The notes under the pieces are model-generated. The model searched no databases and was not told where the DNA came from. It worked only from the letters and a program-made list of their open reading frames with translations. This document shows, in pieces, positions 21,089-32,294 of a DNA stretch of 64,000 nucleotides. The stretch comes from Ilex aquifolium (lineage: Eukaryota; Streptophyta; Magnoliopsida; Aquifoliales; Aquifoliaceae). Within the stretch, counting starts at the first letter, position 1. Each line of letters opens with the position of its first letter. Both the position numbers and the translations under genes were made by a program. The stretch is from assembly GCA_951799425.1 (NCBI GenBank), contig OX637399.1, forward strand, positions 15,058,501 to 15,122,500, in the 5' to 3' direction.

Positions 21089-22977
21089 TGATGAGCACAT
21101 AATATTGCATATTTGAAAGCCTCATTACATGCATTTTAACTCAACTTTTGCATTTAAGTACTTAGAGTTAACCAAAGTTGTTAATAACGTTGAATTTTTT
21201 ATGTTACAGGTAATTATACCCTAAATGATGGATTTTTGAACCTTGAAACAATGTGTGGATGTGTGGTGAAGAGATGGACACTTTACATGAGGATTTGGGG
21301 GCTTAAAAGTGAAAGAAAACAAGGAGGTATTGGTGTTTGGTAACATAGGCATCAGCACCCACACCATTTTGTAGTAGTACCTCGGGTTTCCTCCATTGTG
21401 ACCTTGATCTATTTTAAATCTGAAAAAGTTCAAAACATAAACATTGTAGATCTGGATGTCCTGTGTATTGTGCCAAAATTTCAGCTCAATCGGACGGTTG
21501 GATCAAAAGTTATGACAATTCTACGAAAACTGGTCCTGGAGCTAGCATACCATTTTCGACCTACCAGTAGAAGGAACAAAAACCTACCGGAAACCTACCA
21601 AAAACCTACTGGTAGTTTTGTGCTACTGGTGTCCAACCTACCGGTAGGTTTCCCGCGACCTACCTGTAGGTTTTGCCCAGAAGTGCCAGAACGCCTGCAA
21701 CTCAAGTTCCACTTGCCTAGGGGTCCCACCATTGATTCTCCCACTTTTTCCTGACATCCCTTACACACATACATGTCTCCCCACACCTAGGGGTGGACTT
21801 TGGAGGCCATTTCATTTATGAGGATGGGAGTGAAGAGGGGAGCCAGGGGAGTTGTTGGGTAGGCTGTTCCTAGCCTGTCCAAGCCATCAAATCTCTTCCC
21901 ATTGATGGGAAGCCTGCACACACAGGCTAGGGCAGCCTCATGGACGAAAATGCATCACTCTACTCACCATATATTCAGCATTCACAAGCCATTGAAGGGT
22001 GGCTACCTAAGCTTAGAAAGTTCCTAAGAAAGATGATGAATAGTTACATATAGAAGTTTGTATTTTTGCATTTTCCTCTCCATTTCAGTTGTAGTTAGCT
22101 TTAAATATCTTGTAATATTTAATTCTTGTATGTTAATCTTATTTATTTCAAGTGTATTTCAAGTTTAGTTCCATGTTCTTGAATCTACCATTAATTCATT
22201 TAAGTTTTCTTCACTTCAAGTTTTAAAATGGGTTTTGAATATTTTTCTTCATAGTTCAAGTTTTCTTGCATTAGTTCAAGTTCCATGCTTCATTTCTCCA
22301 TTATGTCTCATTACATGATACATGTCTTTCCTTTTACCATGAGTAGCTAGATTTTAAGTTGGCTAATCCAAGGGAGACCTCCTCTTGGGTGTGCCATTTC
22401 AACTCATTTTCTTTCCTCCTCTCAGAGTACGATGGTTCGGTTTGACTGGGTTGAGAGTGGACACGGTTGTGAGTCTTTGATATCCCATAGGCCTAGTCAT
22501 GGGTTATGCTTGGATCCTCACCTCCATTTTGTCCCTAGCTTCTCACGAATCAATCGTTCATCTAAGCTCTATTCGAGGAAGGCTTCGAGTTAATTTGGGA
22601 TTCCCATTGGAATGAACCCTTCGGATTAGCCAACACTTGTTTCATTTCATTTTTAGCAAAAACACAATCACAAAACTCAAACTCAAAAGATTTTACATTT
22701 TCCTTTTCTTTCACAAAATCACCTTCACACACTTGAACTTTCCTTCCTTGAGGAGACGACCTTGGAATACTTTTTCAAGTAAAACACGACAAGCAAAAGT
22801 CTCTCTACGCTTGGGGAGCATTTTTGTTCACACACGAATTTCATTCCATCCACCATTCTGCTGCCCTTTCTTTTGACATCATCCCAAGGGAGAGTGAGAC
22901 TCCCTTCGCACCTACATCATATACACATTAAAGGATGATTTTAGGAGGTTAGGAACTACAACGGTTCTGATTAAGCA
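21089..22977 (+). repeat. Athila-NA LTR 2 (shared middle LTR)
   Basis: 1889 bp, TGATGAGCAC to TTAAGCA. It is preceded by a polypurine tract (as a 3' LTR) and followed by a primer site (as a 5' LTR), so it serves both units. Confidence 0.95.
21559..21672. repeat. Palindrome cluster, CCTACCGGTAGG type
   Basis: Same position as in LTR 1 but with one unit fewer, so the unit number changed between sister LTRs. Confidence 0.75.
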
Positions 22978-22981
22978 TTTT

Positions 22982-22999
22982 TGGCGCCGTTGCCGGGGA
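22982..22999 (+). other. Primer binding site, tRNA-Asp, second unit
   Basis: Exact TGGCGCCGTTGCCGGGGA after the middle LTR; followed by the same leader as at 17920-18060. Confidence 0.95.
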
Positions 23000-23130
23000 A
23001 AGTTAAGCGTCGAGTTCAAGGTGATTTTGGACGGCATAGGTAAGTCTCGTGATTTTCATCATGGGCCGAGGTATGTCGTCTCTTTTGTAAATAGTTTTAA
23101 ATAGATTGTGTTTTATATAATTTTTATGGA

Positions 23131-24792
23131 TGATTAGCACAAAACTTTGTATATTTTTATGCGCTAATCAATTTATTTTAATTGTTGTTGGAGATTAAAT
23201 GATGGGAGTTAAGTTAATTGAGTTCTTAACGATGATATTTGGTATTTGCAGTTAACAGGTGCTAAATGAGGCTTCTTAAGGCCTTCCCAAATCATTTGAG
23301 ACAAATGAGGATGAAAAGGTAGCTTGGGGATAGCTCAGGAGAGGAGGAAATCAGAAAATCAAGAAGTCAGCCAAATTGTACTGGTACGCTAAGGCTACTG
23401 GAGTTAATCGTACCGGTACGCGTACCGGTACGATGAAGCCACTTGAGTTCGCCGTACCGGTACGCTTTGCCTGATCTGTCCAACTACTCTGTAACTCATG
23501 TCTGCTGCTTTGAGGGTCCCACCAACAGACCTCCCATGCTCCCCTGACACGCCCACAACACTATTCACCCCTTTCACACCTTTGATTGGAAGTTTGGAAT
23601 CTAAGTGATCAATGAGGAGAGAGAAGAGAAGAGGAGCTGGGTGTGCTGACAAGCTCTGCAACCCCTCTGTCCAGCCATTCCTCCTTCATCCCTACAGATG
23701 GAGGTCACTTCTGAGTCTAGGGGCACCTCTTCAAGCACGTTTTTGGAAGCCAAGCATTGGCATTCATCCATTAGGCAGAGATAGATAGATATAGATAGAG
23801 AAAGTCTAGAGAAGATGATAAATAGTGTTCTAGAAAGATAAACTTGAGATTTTTCCATTTTCTTCATTACATTGTCTTGTAATTTGCTGTAAGAACTTTT
23901 CAAGCTTCATTTAATGTCATTAATATTTTTCTCCTTCAAGTTCATTGCTAGTTAATGCTCTTTTAAGCTTCTACCATTAATTCAACAAAGATCTTCATTT
24001 TCTTAGCTGTAAAATGGGTTTTAAATGCATTCTCTTCTAGCTTATGTCTTCTAGCATTTTGTGTACTCAAGAACTTCATCTCTTTGCAATGCTTTCTCAT
24101 TACATTGTTGATTTCATTTCAAGCATGAGTAGCTAAATCTTTTAGTTGGCAAAACCAAGGGGAACCTCCATTTGGGTATGCCATTTCAACTCATTCTCCT
24201 CCCTTTTTCAGAGATCAATGGTTCGGTTTGACTGGGTTGAGGGTGGATAAATTGGTGAGTCTTTGATATTCCGTAGGCCTAGTCACGGTTTATGCTTAGA
24301 TACTCACCCTTCTTATCCCCAGCTTCACACGAATCAATCGTTCATTCATGCTCTATTGGAGGAGGGATTCGAGTTGAGATAGCATTCCTATTGGAGTAAC
24401 CTCTTGGATTTGCCAACATTTGTTTCTCATTTTATTTTCACCAAAGCACACATCACCAAACAACTTTCAACAAACAAAAGATTTTACACTTTCTTTCACC
24501 CAAAATCACCTTCTCCTTGGTTTACTTCCCTCCCCGTGGACATGACCTTGGAATACCACCAAGTAAAACATGACCCGCGAAAGTCTCCTTGCGCTTGGGA
24601 AGCACTTTTGTACACACACACACAATTTTTGTGCATTCACATTTCACATTTCCACCATCTCATTTTCCTTTCTTGTTGCCCTTTCTTTTGACACTATCCC
24701 AAGGGAGAGTGACACTCCCCTTTACCCATACACTACACATTTTAAGGGATGGTTTTTAGAGGTTAGGAAACAACAACATTTTTCATCAAGCA
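23131..24792 (+). mobile_element. Solo Athila-type LTR inside Athila-NA, TSD ATGGA
   Basis: TGATTAGCACAAAACTTTG to CATCAAGCA, 1662 bp, with ATGGA at 23126-23130 and 24793-24797. Same subfamily as the inverted solo LTR at 54050-55781. It separates the leader of the second Athila-NA unit from its ORF. Its 3' end happens to read open into that ORF. Confidence 0.94.
23385..23470. repeat. Palindrome cluster, CGTACCGGTACG type
   Basis: GTACCGGTACGCGTACCGGT and two further GTACCGGTACG units, with 'ctactggagtt' and 'cacttgagttcgc' spacers. Confidence 0.78.
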
Positions 24793-25568
24793 ATGGACAC
24801 ATCACTAATGAGTGCCCAATTAATGCCCCTTATGTTGAAAATGTTTGCGAGATTTGTGGTGAGTATGGACACATCACTAGTGAGTGCCCAATAAATTATC
24901 CGGTTCAAGACTTTGCATGCAAAGGTTCAAATTCAATTTCGGCCTCCGAAAACTTTTACCCCGAGCACTATGTTACACCGAGTTATCTGAGTTATGGTTG
25001 GGAGAACGAACATTATAGTTTTCCATCCGATCTCACACCACCAAATGAATTTTGCCACTATCCAACATATGGGGACTCAACCGAAGAAGAATTGGAAAAT
25101 ATTTTGTATGAGTTTATGCAATGCCAAATGGAAGTCAATGCCCAAGTAGCCCAACAACTTTCTGAAATTAGAGATGGACTTGATACATTGACTAATGCTA
25201 TAATTACTATGCATGAAGAACAAAATCTTGAGCATAGTCAATGTATTGAGGATGGTCATCTCAATGGAATGCATATTGATGTTGAATCTCCCACCACTCT
25301 AGATTGTGAAACATTTAATGAGGATATCATCTCACATGAGGCTAATGAGCCCAAGGTCATTTTGCCATCTATGAGTGGTGTTGAGATTCAAACTTTTCAA
25401 CTTGGGAAGGGCATTGCAATGGAGTTAAGTGTAGAAACTTTTAAAGAAAAATTGTATGCTCCATTGTTGGTATTGCATAAACTTGCCTATACCTCTATTT
25501 CGTTGAGATTTTTGAATTATTATCCTCTATATTGTTGGATAGATTGGATAGAAAGGGCATTTATATAA
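24793..25568 (+). pseudogene. Athila-NA zinc-knuckle protein, second copy, truncated
   Basis: Homolog of the protein at 18028. The N-terminus and the first knuckles are lost: a deletion joined the leader 'tttttATG' to the GGACACATC of a knuckle repeat, leaving the end of one knuckle plus one complete knuckle (CEICGEYGHITSEC). The solo LTR then inserted at that junction. A TAA at 25566-25568 replaces a Gln codon and removes the basic tail. About a dozen amino-acid differences from copy 1 are spread over the whole length, which does not suggest strong purifying selection. Open sequence upstream of 24793 belongs to the LTR and is not protein. Confidence 0.8.
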
Positions 25569-27689
25569 CAAAAAAAATTTTAAAATCAAAAAAATCAATG
25601 GGCGCAAGCTCATATCCGAATTGAAGCCGGATTGACATGAGCTCTTTTTGTTTTGTTTTCATGTACATAGTAGTAGATTTCTTTTATTGTTATATTTTTA
25701 TTTTCATGTTGTTGTAGAGTAGAAGTTGTTTACCTCTCCCTAGTTTGGACTCATTTCATTTTGAGCATCATCATAGACAAACTCATTCAATATCATATGC
25801 GAATTTAAGTTGGGGGGTGTAAACAAACTTTTTTGTTTTCCCTTTAAGGTGTATACTAAAAAGAAAAAAAAAAAGAGAAAAAAAGGAGGAGGGGGGGGTA
25901 TCTCATTTCCCATGATACTTTCATTTTTCTCATTGCATGATCCTTGTGCATTGAGGACAATGCATGGTTCAAGTTGGGGGGTGAGGTGCACCATTTAGAA
26001 TTTTCACCACTTTTTGTATAAAATAATGGGAAATGTGAAAATTTTAAAAAAAGTTTGGACACTTTTTTGTGTAAAGTATCTAATATTGAACTATATTCCC
26101 CTATCCTAATTGTTGTGGGAGTTGTGATTGCTTGATCTTCACTTTGAACTTTGAATACATGAGCACATTATAGAAGTTTATCCTATTGCTAAGAGTATCA
26201 CATACTTGTTTGCTTTTGAACTCAACCATAAGTGCACCATGAACTTGTAATTTTGGCAATTTATGGATTGAGTTCACATTTAGTGCTTGACATGAATAGT
26301 GGAGATGAGTAAGAACCCATGTGAGCTTTAATGCCAATCCTTATTTGGAGGGAACTTACATTTACTCAAGGAACAATTTTTCAAATTCAAATTTGTTCAA
26401 TAATCTCATTATGCTTGTTGTGGTTATGTGCATTTGGGTAGTTGATTGACTTTGTCTTGATATGTACAATGTTCCCCCATGCTTATTTAGAAATGATCTT
26501 AGGCCATCTTTGAAATGCTTTGAGCCTTAGCCTTTTTTCTTGTGAAAATTTTATCCCTAGTGCAGTGATTGAGCCTTAATTGTAAATTCGTTTTCGTGCC
26601 CCACATTTGACCAAGCCAGTGCAAAATGATAAACATCTACCACACCTTGGTTGTTCCTAGAGCTGAATAGGAGTGATCATAAAAAAAAAAAGAGGGAATG
26701 GTCGTGCGAAAACTCAACAAAAGGGATGAATAATGTGGAATTCAAATGTTGAATGAAAAAGAATGAGAAATCCAAGAAAAATGAGAGAGAAAGGGGTGAA
26801 AAGAAGAAAAAGAATGATCAAAAGAAAAGGAAAATGTTAAGGAAAAGAAGAAAAAGAAACAAAGAGTGTGGTGATGGGTCTAGACTGAAAATCCCATGAA
26901 AAGGGAGATGTTTTTTAAATAAAAGTCATTTACTCAGAACAACCCTCTTTGGTATCCTATACCCTTCATTTCACTTGCCTCAATATCACCCCAGGGCCTC
27001 ATTACAACCCTTGAAAGTCCTAAATGATCTAGAGAAAGCATGGGGAAGGCACACTTTTAAAGAACAAGAAAAGTTGATTTTGCTATCTAGTGCCCTAACA
27101 TTCCTTTCATGAGATTAGGCCAAGGTTGTTTCATTTCTATGCATACTTCATTTTTGGATTATATGTGAGCGTACTTCATTTTGTGCACAAGATTCCATCT
27201 CACATATACACATGGAGAGCATCCCCGGATAACCGTAGTGTGATTCATTGTTGGGAGACACCCTTGGTGAGTTTGCATCAAAGCTGAATTTGTCTAGCAA
27301 ATAAATGTGAATTCCGTTGAGTAAATGCTTAAATTACATATTCATTTCACACACACACGAGTTTGAAAATGAATGTGTATGTGAATACTCTAGAATAGCA
27401 TTTAAGGCTATTATGTGTTTCATGTGTGATTAGTTCGGGTATGTTGGACCAAGCTATTTTTGAAATCCAAGTGCTAGTTATGATAAGGGAATATGCTTTA
27501 AATATTGGATACTAAGAAAATAAGTTTGTAGGTACCTTCACTTAAAACCTTCACGAAACAAAACTCATCCACTAAGGATCACCTAGGGGTTTAAAGGCTT
27601 ATTGCATATGCTAAATGCAACTGCGGAATTAATATATGTTTATTTTGTTTCCTTGCTTTTTACATTTTGTTTGCTAGGGACTAGCAAAG
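25569..27689 (+). other. Athila-NA 3' internal non-coding region, second unit
   Basis: Near-identical to 19027-21072, with the same homopolymer run, two internal purine motifs (25807-25819, 25971-25983) and hairpin (25947-25964). Small differences include a short insertion near 27525. Confidence 0.8.
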
Positions 27690-27705
27690 CTTAAGTTGGG
27701 GGGTG
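27690..27705 (+). other. Polypurine tract before LTR 3
   Basis: Same 'cttaagttggggggtg' as before LTR 2. Confidence 0.85.
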
Positions 27706-29590
27706 TGATGAGCACATAATATTGCATATTTGAAAGCCTCATTACATGCATTTTAACTCAACTTTTGCATTTAAGTACTTAGAGTTAACCAAAGTTGTTA
27801 ATAATGTTGAATTTTTGATGTTGCAGGTAATTATAGCCTAAATAATGGATTTTAGAACCTTGAAACAATGTGTGGATGTGTGGTGAAGAGATGGACACAT
27901 TACATGAGGATTTGGGGGCTTAAAAGTGAATGAAATTAAGGAGGTATTGGTGTTTGGTAACATAGGCATCAGCACCCATACCAGTTTGTAGTAGTGACCA
28001 TGATCTATTTAGAATCTGATGAACGTTGTAAATCTGGATGTCCTGTGTATTGTGTCAAAAATTTAGCTCAATCGCACGGTTGGATCAAAAGTTATGACAA
28101 TTCTACGAAAACTGGTCTTGGAGTTAGCATCCCATTTTCGACCTACCGGTAGAAGGAACAAAAACCTGCCGGTAGGTTTTGTCTACTGGACAAAAACCTA
28201 TCGGAAACCTAACAAAAACCTACTGGTAGGTTTGTGCAACTGGTGTCCAACCTACCGGTAGGTTTCCCGCGACCTACCGGTAGGTTTTGCCCAGAAGTGC
28301 CAGAACGCCTGCAACTCAAGTTCCACTTGCCTAGGGGTCCCACCATTGATTCTCCCACTTTTTCATGACATCCCTTACACACATACATGTCTCCCCACAC
28401 CTAGGGGTGGAATTTGGAGGCCATTGCATTTATGAGGATGGGAGTGAAGAGGGGAGCCAGGGGAGTTGCTGGGTAGGCTGTTCCTAGCCTGTCCAAGCCA
28501 TCAAATCTCTTCCCATTGATGGGAAGCCTGCGTACACAGGCTAAGGGAGCCTCATGGACGAAAATGCATCACTCTACTCACCATATATTCAGCATTCACA
28601 AGCCATTAAAGGGTGGCTACCTAAGCTTAGAAGTTCCTAAGGAAGATGATGAATAGTTACATATAGAAGTTTGTATTTTTGCATTTTCCTCTCCATTTCA
28701 GTTGTAGCTAGCTGTAAATATCTTGTAATCTTTAATTCTTGTACATTAATCTTATTTATTTCATGTGTATTTCAAGTTTAGTTCCATTTTCTTCAATCTA
28801 CCATTAATGCATTTAGGTTTTCTTCACTTCAAGTTTTAAAATGGGTTTTGAATATTTTTCTTCATAGTTCAAGTTTTCTTGCATTAGTTCAAGTTCCATG
28901 CTTCATTTCTCCATTATGTCTCTTTACATGATACATGTGTTTCCTATTACCATGAGTAGCTAGATTTTAAGTTGGCTAATCCAAGGGAGACCTCCTCTTG
29001 CGTGTGCCATTTCAACTCATTTTCTTTCCTCCTCTCAGAGTACGATGGTTCGGTTTGACTAGGTTGAGAGTGGACACGGTTGTGAGTCTTTGATATCCTG
29101 TAGGCCTAGTCACGGGTTATGCTTGGATCCTCACCTCCATTTCGTCCCTAGCTTCCCATGAATCAATCGTTCATCAAAGCTCTATTCGAGGAAGGCTTTA
29201 AGTTGATTTGGGATTCCCATTGGAATGAACCCTTCGGATTAGCCAACACTTGTTTCATTTCATTTTTAGCAAAAACAAAATCACAAAACTCAAACTCAAA
29301 AGATTTTACATTTTCCTTTTCTTTCACAAAATCACCTTCACACACTTGAACTTTCCTTCCCTGAGGAGACGACCTTGGAATACTTTTCCAAGTAAAACAC
29401 GACAAGCAAAAGTCTTTCTGCGCTTGGGGAGCATTTTTTTTCACACACGAATTTCATTCCATCCACCATTATGTTGCCCTTTCTTTTGACATCATCCCAA
29501 GGGAGAGTGACACTCCCTTCGCACCTACATCATATACACATTAAAGGATGATTTTAGGAGGTTAGGAACTACAACGGTTCTGATCAAGCA
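27706..29590 (+). repeat. Athila-NA LTR 3
   Basis: 1885 bp, TGATGAGCAC to GATCAAGCA, followed by TSD TTGGG. A short deletion near 28000 removes part of the sequence before the palindromes. Confidence 0.95.
28140..28287. repeat. Palindrome cluster, CCTACCGGTAGG type
   Basis: Third sister copy of the LTR cluster, with perfect CCTACCGGTAGG at its 3' end and one arm changed to CTGCCGGTAGG. Confidence 0.78.
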
Positions 29591-29595
29591 TTGGG

Positions 29596-29776
29596 GCATT
29601 GACTTCATGGGTCCATTTCCTATGTCTTTTGGCTACCTCTATATTTTATTCGCAGTGGACTACGTGTCCAAGTGGGTAGAGGCTATCCCAACCAAGACCA
29701 ATGACCACTGGGTCGTGTTCAAGTTCCTAAAAGAAAACATCTTTTCAAGGTTCGGGATGCCTTGAGAAATGATAAG
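29596..29776 (+). pseudogene. pol: Athila-1 integrase catalytic core, first piece
   Basis: Directly after Athila-[11 protein letters not shown] gives the first catalytic Asp, followed by [14 protein letters not shown] and a segment ending in FSRFGMP. A TGA replaces Arg just after. The sequence breaks in the second-Asp region at ATAAG (29772-29776), the TSD of Tat-1, and resumes at 53986. Integrase joins element DNA to the chromosome. Confidence 0.9.
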
Positions 29777-30369
29777 TGAATGGGGTTGCTCCCCTTTATG
29801 ACACGTGTAATAACATTTTAATAATCTCACGTGAGGGTGACAAGACCAGTAACTTGAGAGAAACATCACTAGACTATCATCAGGTAAAAACCGAACCATT
29901 CAGAGAGCTCGGTCTTCTTCACAACCGAGTTGTTTAAACAGAAAATGTGGTACTATAGAGATGTCTATGATTCATGCGTTCTGGTTAAACAAATAGGCAT
30001 GATCATAGGCTCGTGAGATGGAATTGCTGGAGAGATCTCATCAACTTCCTGAACAGAATCGCCTGATTTGGAGAAGGTGTACCACCTTGAATAAAAAATC
30101 ATGGAAACCCTAGCTAATGGGGACTCTATAAAAGACAGAAGGAGTCAAGGTGAAAGGTACGCTGAACTCTCCTTGTCGTCTTGCAAATTCACTCAATTCA
30201 ATTACTGACTTAAGCATTGAAGTGCTTTCGATCGAAGGACTCCGATCTTGGGCAGTTTGTTCATTTTGTAGGGGAGGAAAGACAGGGAGATCAAGTTCAG
30301 AGCTCACTTGTGTCAAAGATATCAATCCATCACTTCGAAATGAGGTACATCTATTTTTTGCCTCTTACA
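29777..30369 (+). repeat. Tat-1 5' LTR
   Basis: 593 bp. Matches 53374-53985 with scattered substitutions and one indel near 29905, where the 3' LTR has extra bases. Confidence 0.93.
30127..30134 (+). promoter_or_regulatory. TATA box of Tat-1 5' LTR
   Basis: TATAAAAG, 240 bp before the LTR end; repeated at 53743-53750 in the 3' LTR. Confidence 0.65.
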
Positions 30370-30373
30370 CTTT

Positions 30374-30391
30374 TGGAGCCATTCGTGGGAA
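30374..30391 (+). other. Probable primer binding site of Tat-1
   Basis: TGGAGCCATTCGTGGGAA starts 4 nt after the LTR, the correct place and general form for a PBS. I cannot name the tRNA with confidence. Confidence 0.6.
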
Positions 30392-30419
30392 GATTTTCAT
30401 CAGGTGCAACAAAAAGCCA

Positions 30420-31830
30420 ATGTCAAGACTGAAAAGTGCCATCGGCTCACCTATAGGCAGTTTGGCCTTGGAGGATTCCGATCCAAACTATAAAGTATCA
30501 TTTCCATCCGATTGCGACATTAGGATGGATATGGGCAAAATCCTAGACCGGCCACATGAGGATGACGAGCTGTTCTCAGCAAGTTTCAAGCTATACAAGC
30601 ATCAGAGTCAACAGGATGCCGACCGAGGTGAATCCCTCCGTACCGAGGGGGAGAACCCCATTCTGGCAAAACTGGTTCAGTCCCTGTAAGACCGACTCGA
30701 CGCGCATGACAAATTGTTCAAGAAATCCTACGCCAAAGAAAGAGATCTGATGAAAGAAAATGAAGGATTTAAAGCTAGATTAAAGGAGATGACTAAGAGG
30801 GAGAGGCGAAGCATGGAAAATCGACGGGAGAGTCCCGAGAAGAAACATAGTAAAAGGGATAACGACAAGGAAGAGGAATATAAGCAGAAAAGACATCGGG
30901 GTCGAGACGAGGACTCCTGAAGGCAATTTATAACTGAGGAGCTTAATAACAAACTAAGAAGACTAGAGAAAAAATTGGCTAGGGACCTAGCCCGAAGAGC
31001 CACGGGGGAATTCGGAGACGATACAGAGTCCTCCCCATTTACCAGGTGGATTGAGAAAGGTCGGATCCCAAGAAAATTCACAGCCCCGAGTTTTAAATTA
31101 TATGATGGAAAGATAGACCCAACCTCCCACATCCTACATTACTGATAGCTTATGACCATTCATTGGAGGAACGAATCGTTGCTCTGCACCATTTTCCCCA
31201 ACAGCCTCGGGGAGTCAACCATGAAGTGGTTCAACAGTCTGTCGAAAGGCTCGGTAGATGGATGGGCACGGCTCGTTGAGCAATTCACAGCTCAGTTCAT
31301 CACAAGCAGTAGACAACCCAAAGATGTCAGGGCGCTGCTAACACTGAATAAGAGAAGCACCAAAACTTTGAGAGAATACGCTCACTATTACTGGGAAACG
31401 ATGAACGAAATTGAGGCTTGTAACCCAGAGATTGTTGTGGCTTCCTTCAAGATAAGATTGCCAAAAGAAAACCCCTTGTATCAATCCCTTACTAGAAGAC
31501 CTGTCGTGGACATGGAGGAGCTAATGGCGAGAATCGAGAAGTACGCCAAAGTCGATGATGATTTATCCAGAGATGTGGGGAAGGAGCAAGCAGGTAGAAA
31601 GCAGTTTGACTGAGATAAGCAGGTTAAACCAAATAGAGATACTGGAAGAAAGAGAGAAAATGAGGGATTCCCCTCAAAATCCCTATTCGTGGGAGTGAAT
31701 ACAGTGTTCAAAGATCCAATATACAAAATATTGACTTAGATTAAGGGGAAGCCTTATTTCAAGTGACCTAACAAGCTTACTGGAGATCCTGCGAAAAGGA
31801 ATCCTAATTTTAGATGTTCCTATCATCGAG
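30420..31830 (+). pseudogene. gag: Tat-1 gag
   Basis: One frame with stops at 30687, 30918, 31143 and 31611. An acidic N-terminus and a charged, Lys/Arg/Glu-rich coiled-coil-like segment (30740-30910) precede the capsid core (KFTAPSFKLYDGKIDPTSHI, then STMKWFNSLSKGSVDGWARL, then FITSSRQPKD). A region ending RRPVVDMEELMARIEKYAKV follows. The zinc knuckle is truncated: only RCSYHRD remains and runs straight into protease text, so a deletion has removed the rest of the knuckle and the linker. Upstream open sequence from 30150 is LTR. Confidence 0.85.
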
Positions 31831-32294
31831 ATGTGGTTACCCTCCGGATCACGAACCACAATGTGAAAAGAGTACTGATTGATCCAGGGAGCTCCTCTGA
31901 GATTATGTACATGGACCACTTCCAGAAGCTAGGGCTAAAACAAGAGGATCTCAAGCCAACTAATACCCCACTGGTCGGCTTCAGCGAGAAAATAGTTCTC
32001 CCAAAAGGAAGAATCACGCTCCCGATAAAGACTTGCCCTGTTGGGGTCATGGCTGAATTTCTGGTAGTAGACACAACCTCAACATATAATGCTATTATGG
32101 GTCAAACCTGGTTATACGAGATGAAGGCAGTATCATCAACGTACCACCAAATGCTCAGATTTCCCTCGCCAGAAGGGGTAGTGAATATTGGAGGAGATCA
32201 AGTAAGTTCCAGAACTTGCCTACTTGCCTCAGTCAAAGGAAAAGATGGTGGGGAAGGAAGAGACAGGAGCTCGGCCCCCAAAATTATGAAATAG
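31831..32294 (+). pseudogene. Tat-1 aspartic protease
   Basis: Open segment with the active site VLIDPGSSSEIMYMDHF (D-P-G-S-S, a form seen in Tat proteases) and the later motif YNAIMGQTWL. It is in the same frame as gag. The N-terminal border is the deletion joint with the broken zinc knuckle. The predicted function is maturation of the Gag-Pol polyprotein. Confidence 0.82.

Larger units (their letters stand above)
15977..29590 (+). mobile_element. Athila-NA: non-autonomous Athila relative, LTR-INT-LTR-INT-LTR
   Basis: Three co-oriented LTRs (15977-17897, 21089-22977, 27706-29590) separate two internal regions, and one TSD pair TTGGG (15972-15976, 29591-29595) flanks the whole. Each internal region follows a tRNA-Asp primer site and ends in a purine tract abutting an LTR. 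There is no protease, RT, RNase H or integrase, only a zinc-knuckle ORF and a long 3' region homologous to that of Athila-1. The second internal region contains a solo LTR (23131-24792). The structure fits unequal LTR recombination between two copies. Confidence 0.92.

Noticed and set aside
24570-24792. Open frame upstream of the second zinc-knuckle copy looking like an N-terminal extension
   Set aside because: It lies inside the solo LTR 23131-24792; the fusion is an accident of insertion at ATGGA.
30150-30419. ORF beginning in the Tat-1 LTR and running into gag
   Set aside because: The first part is LTR sequence repeated at 53766; gag homology starts after the primer site.
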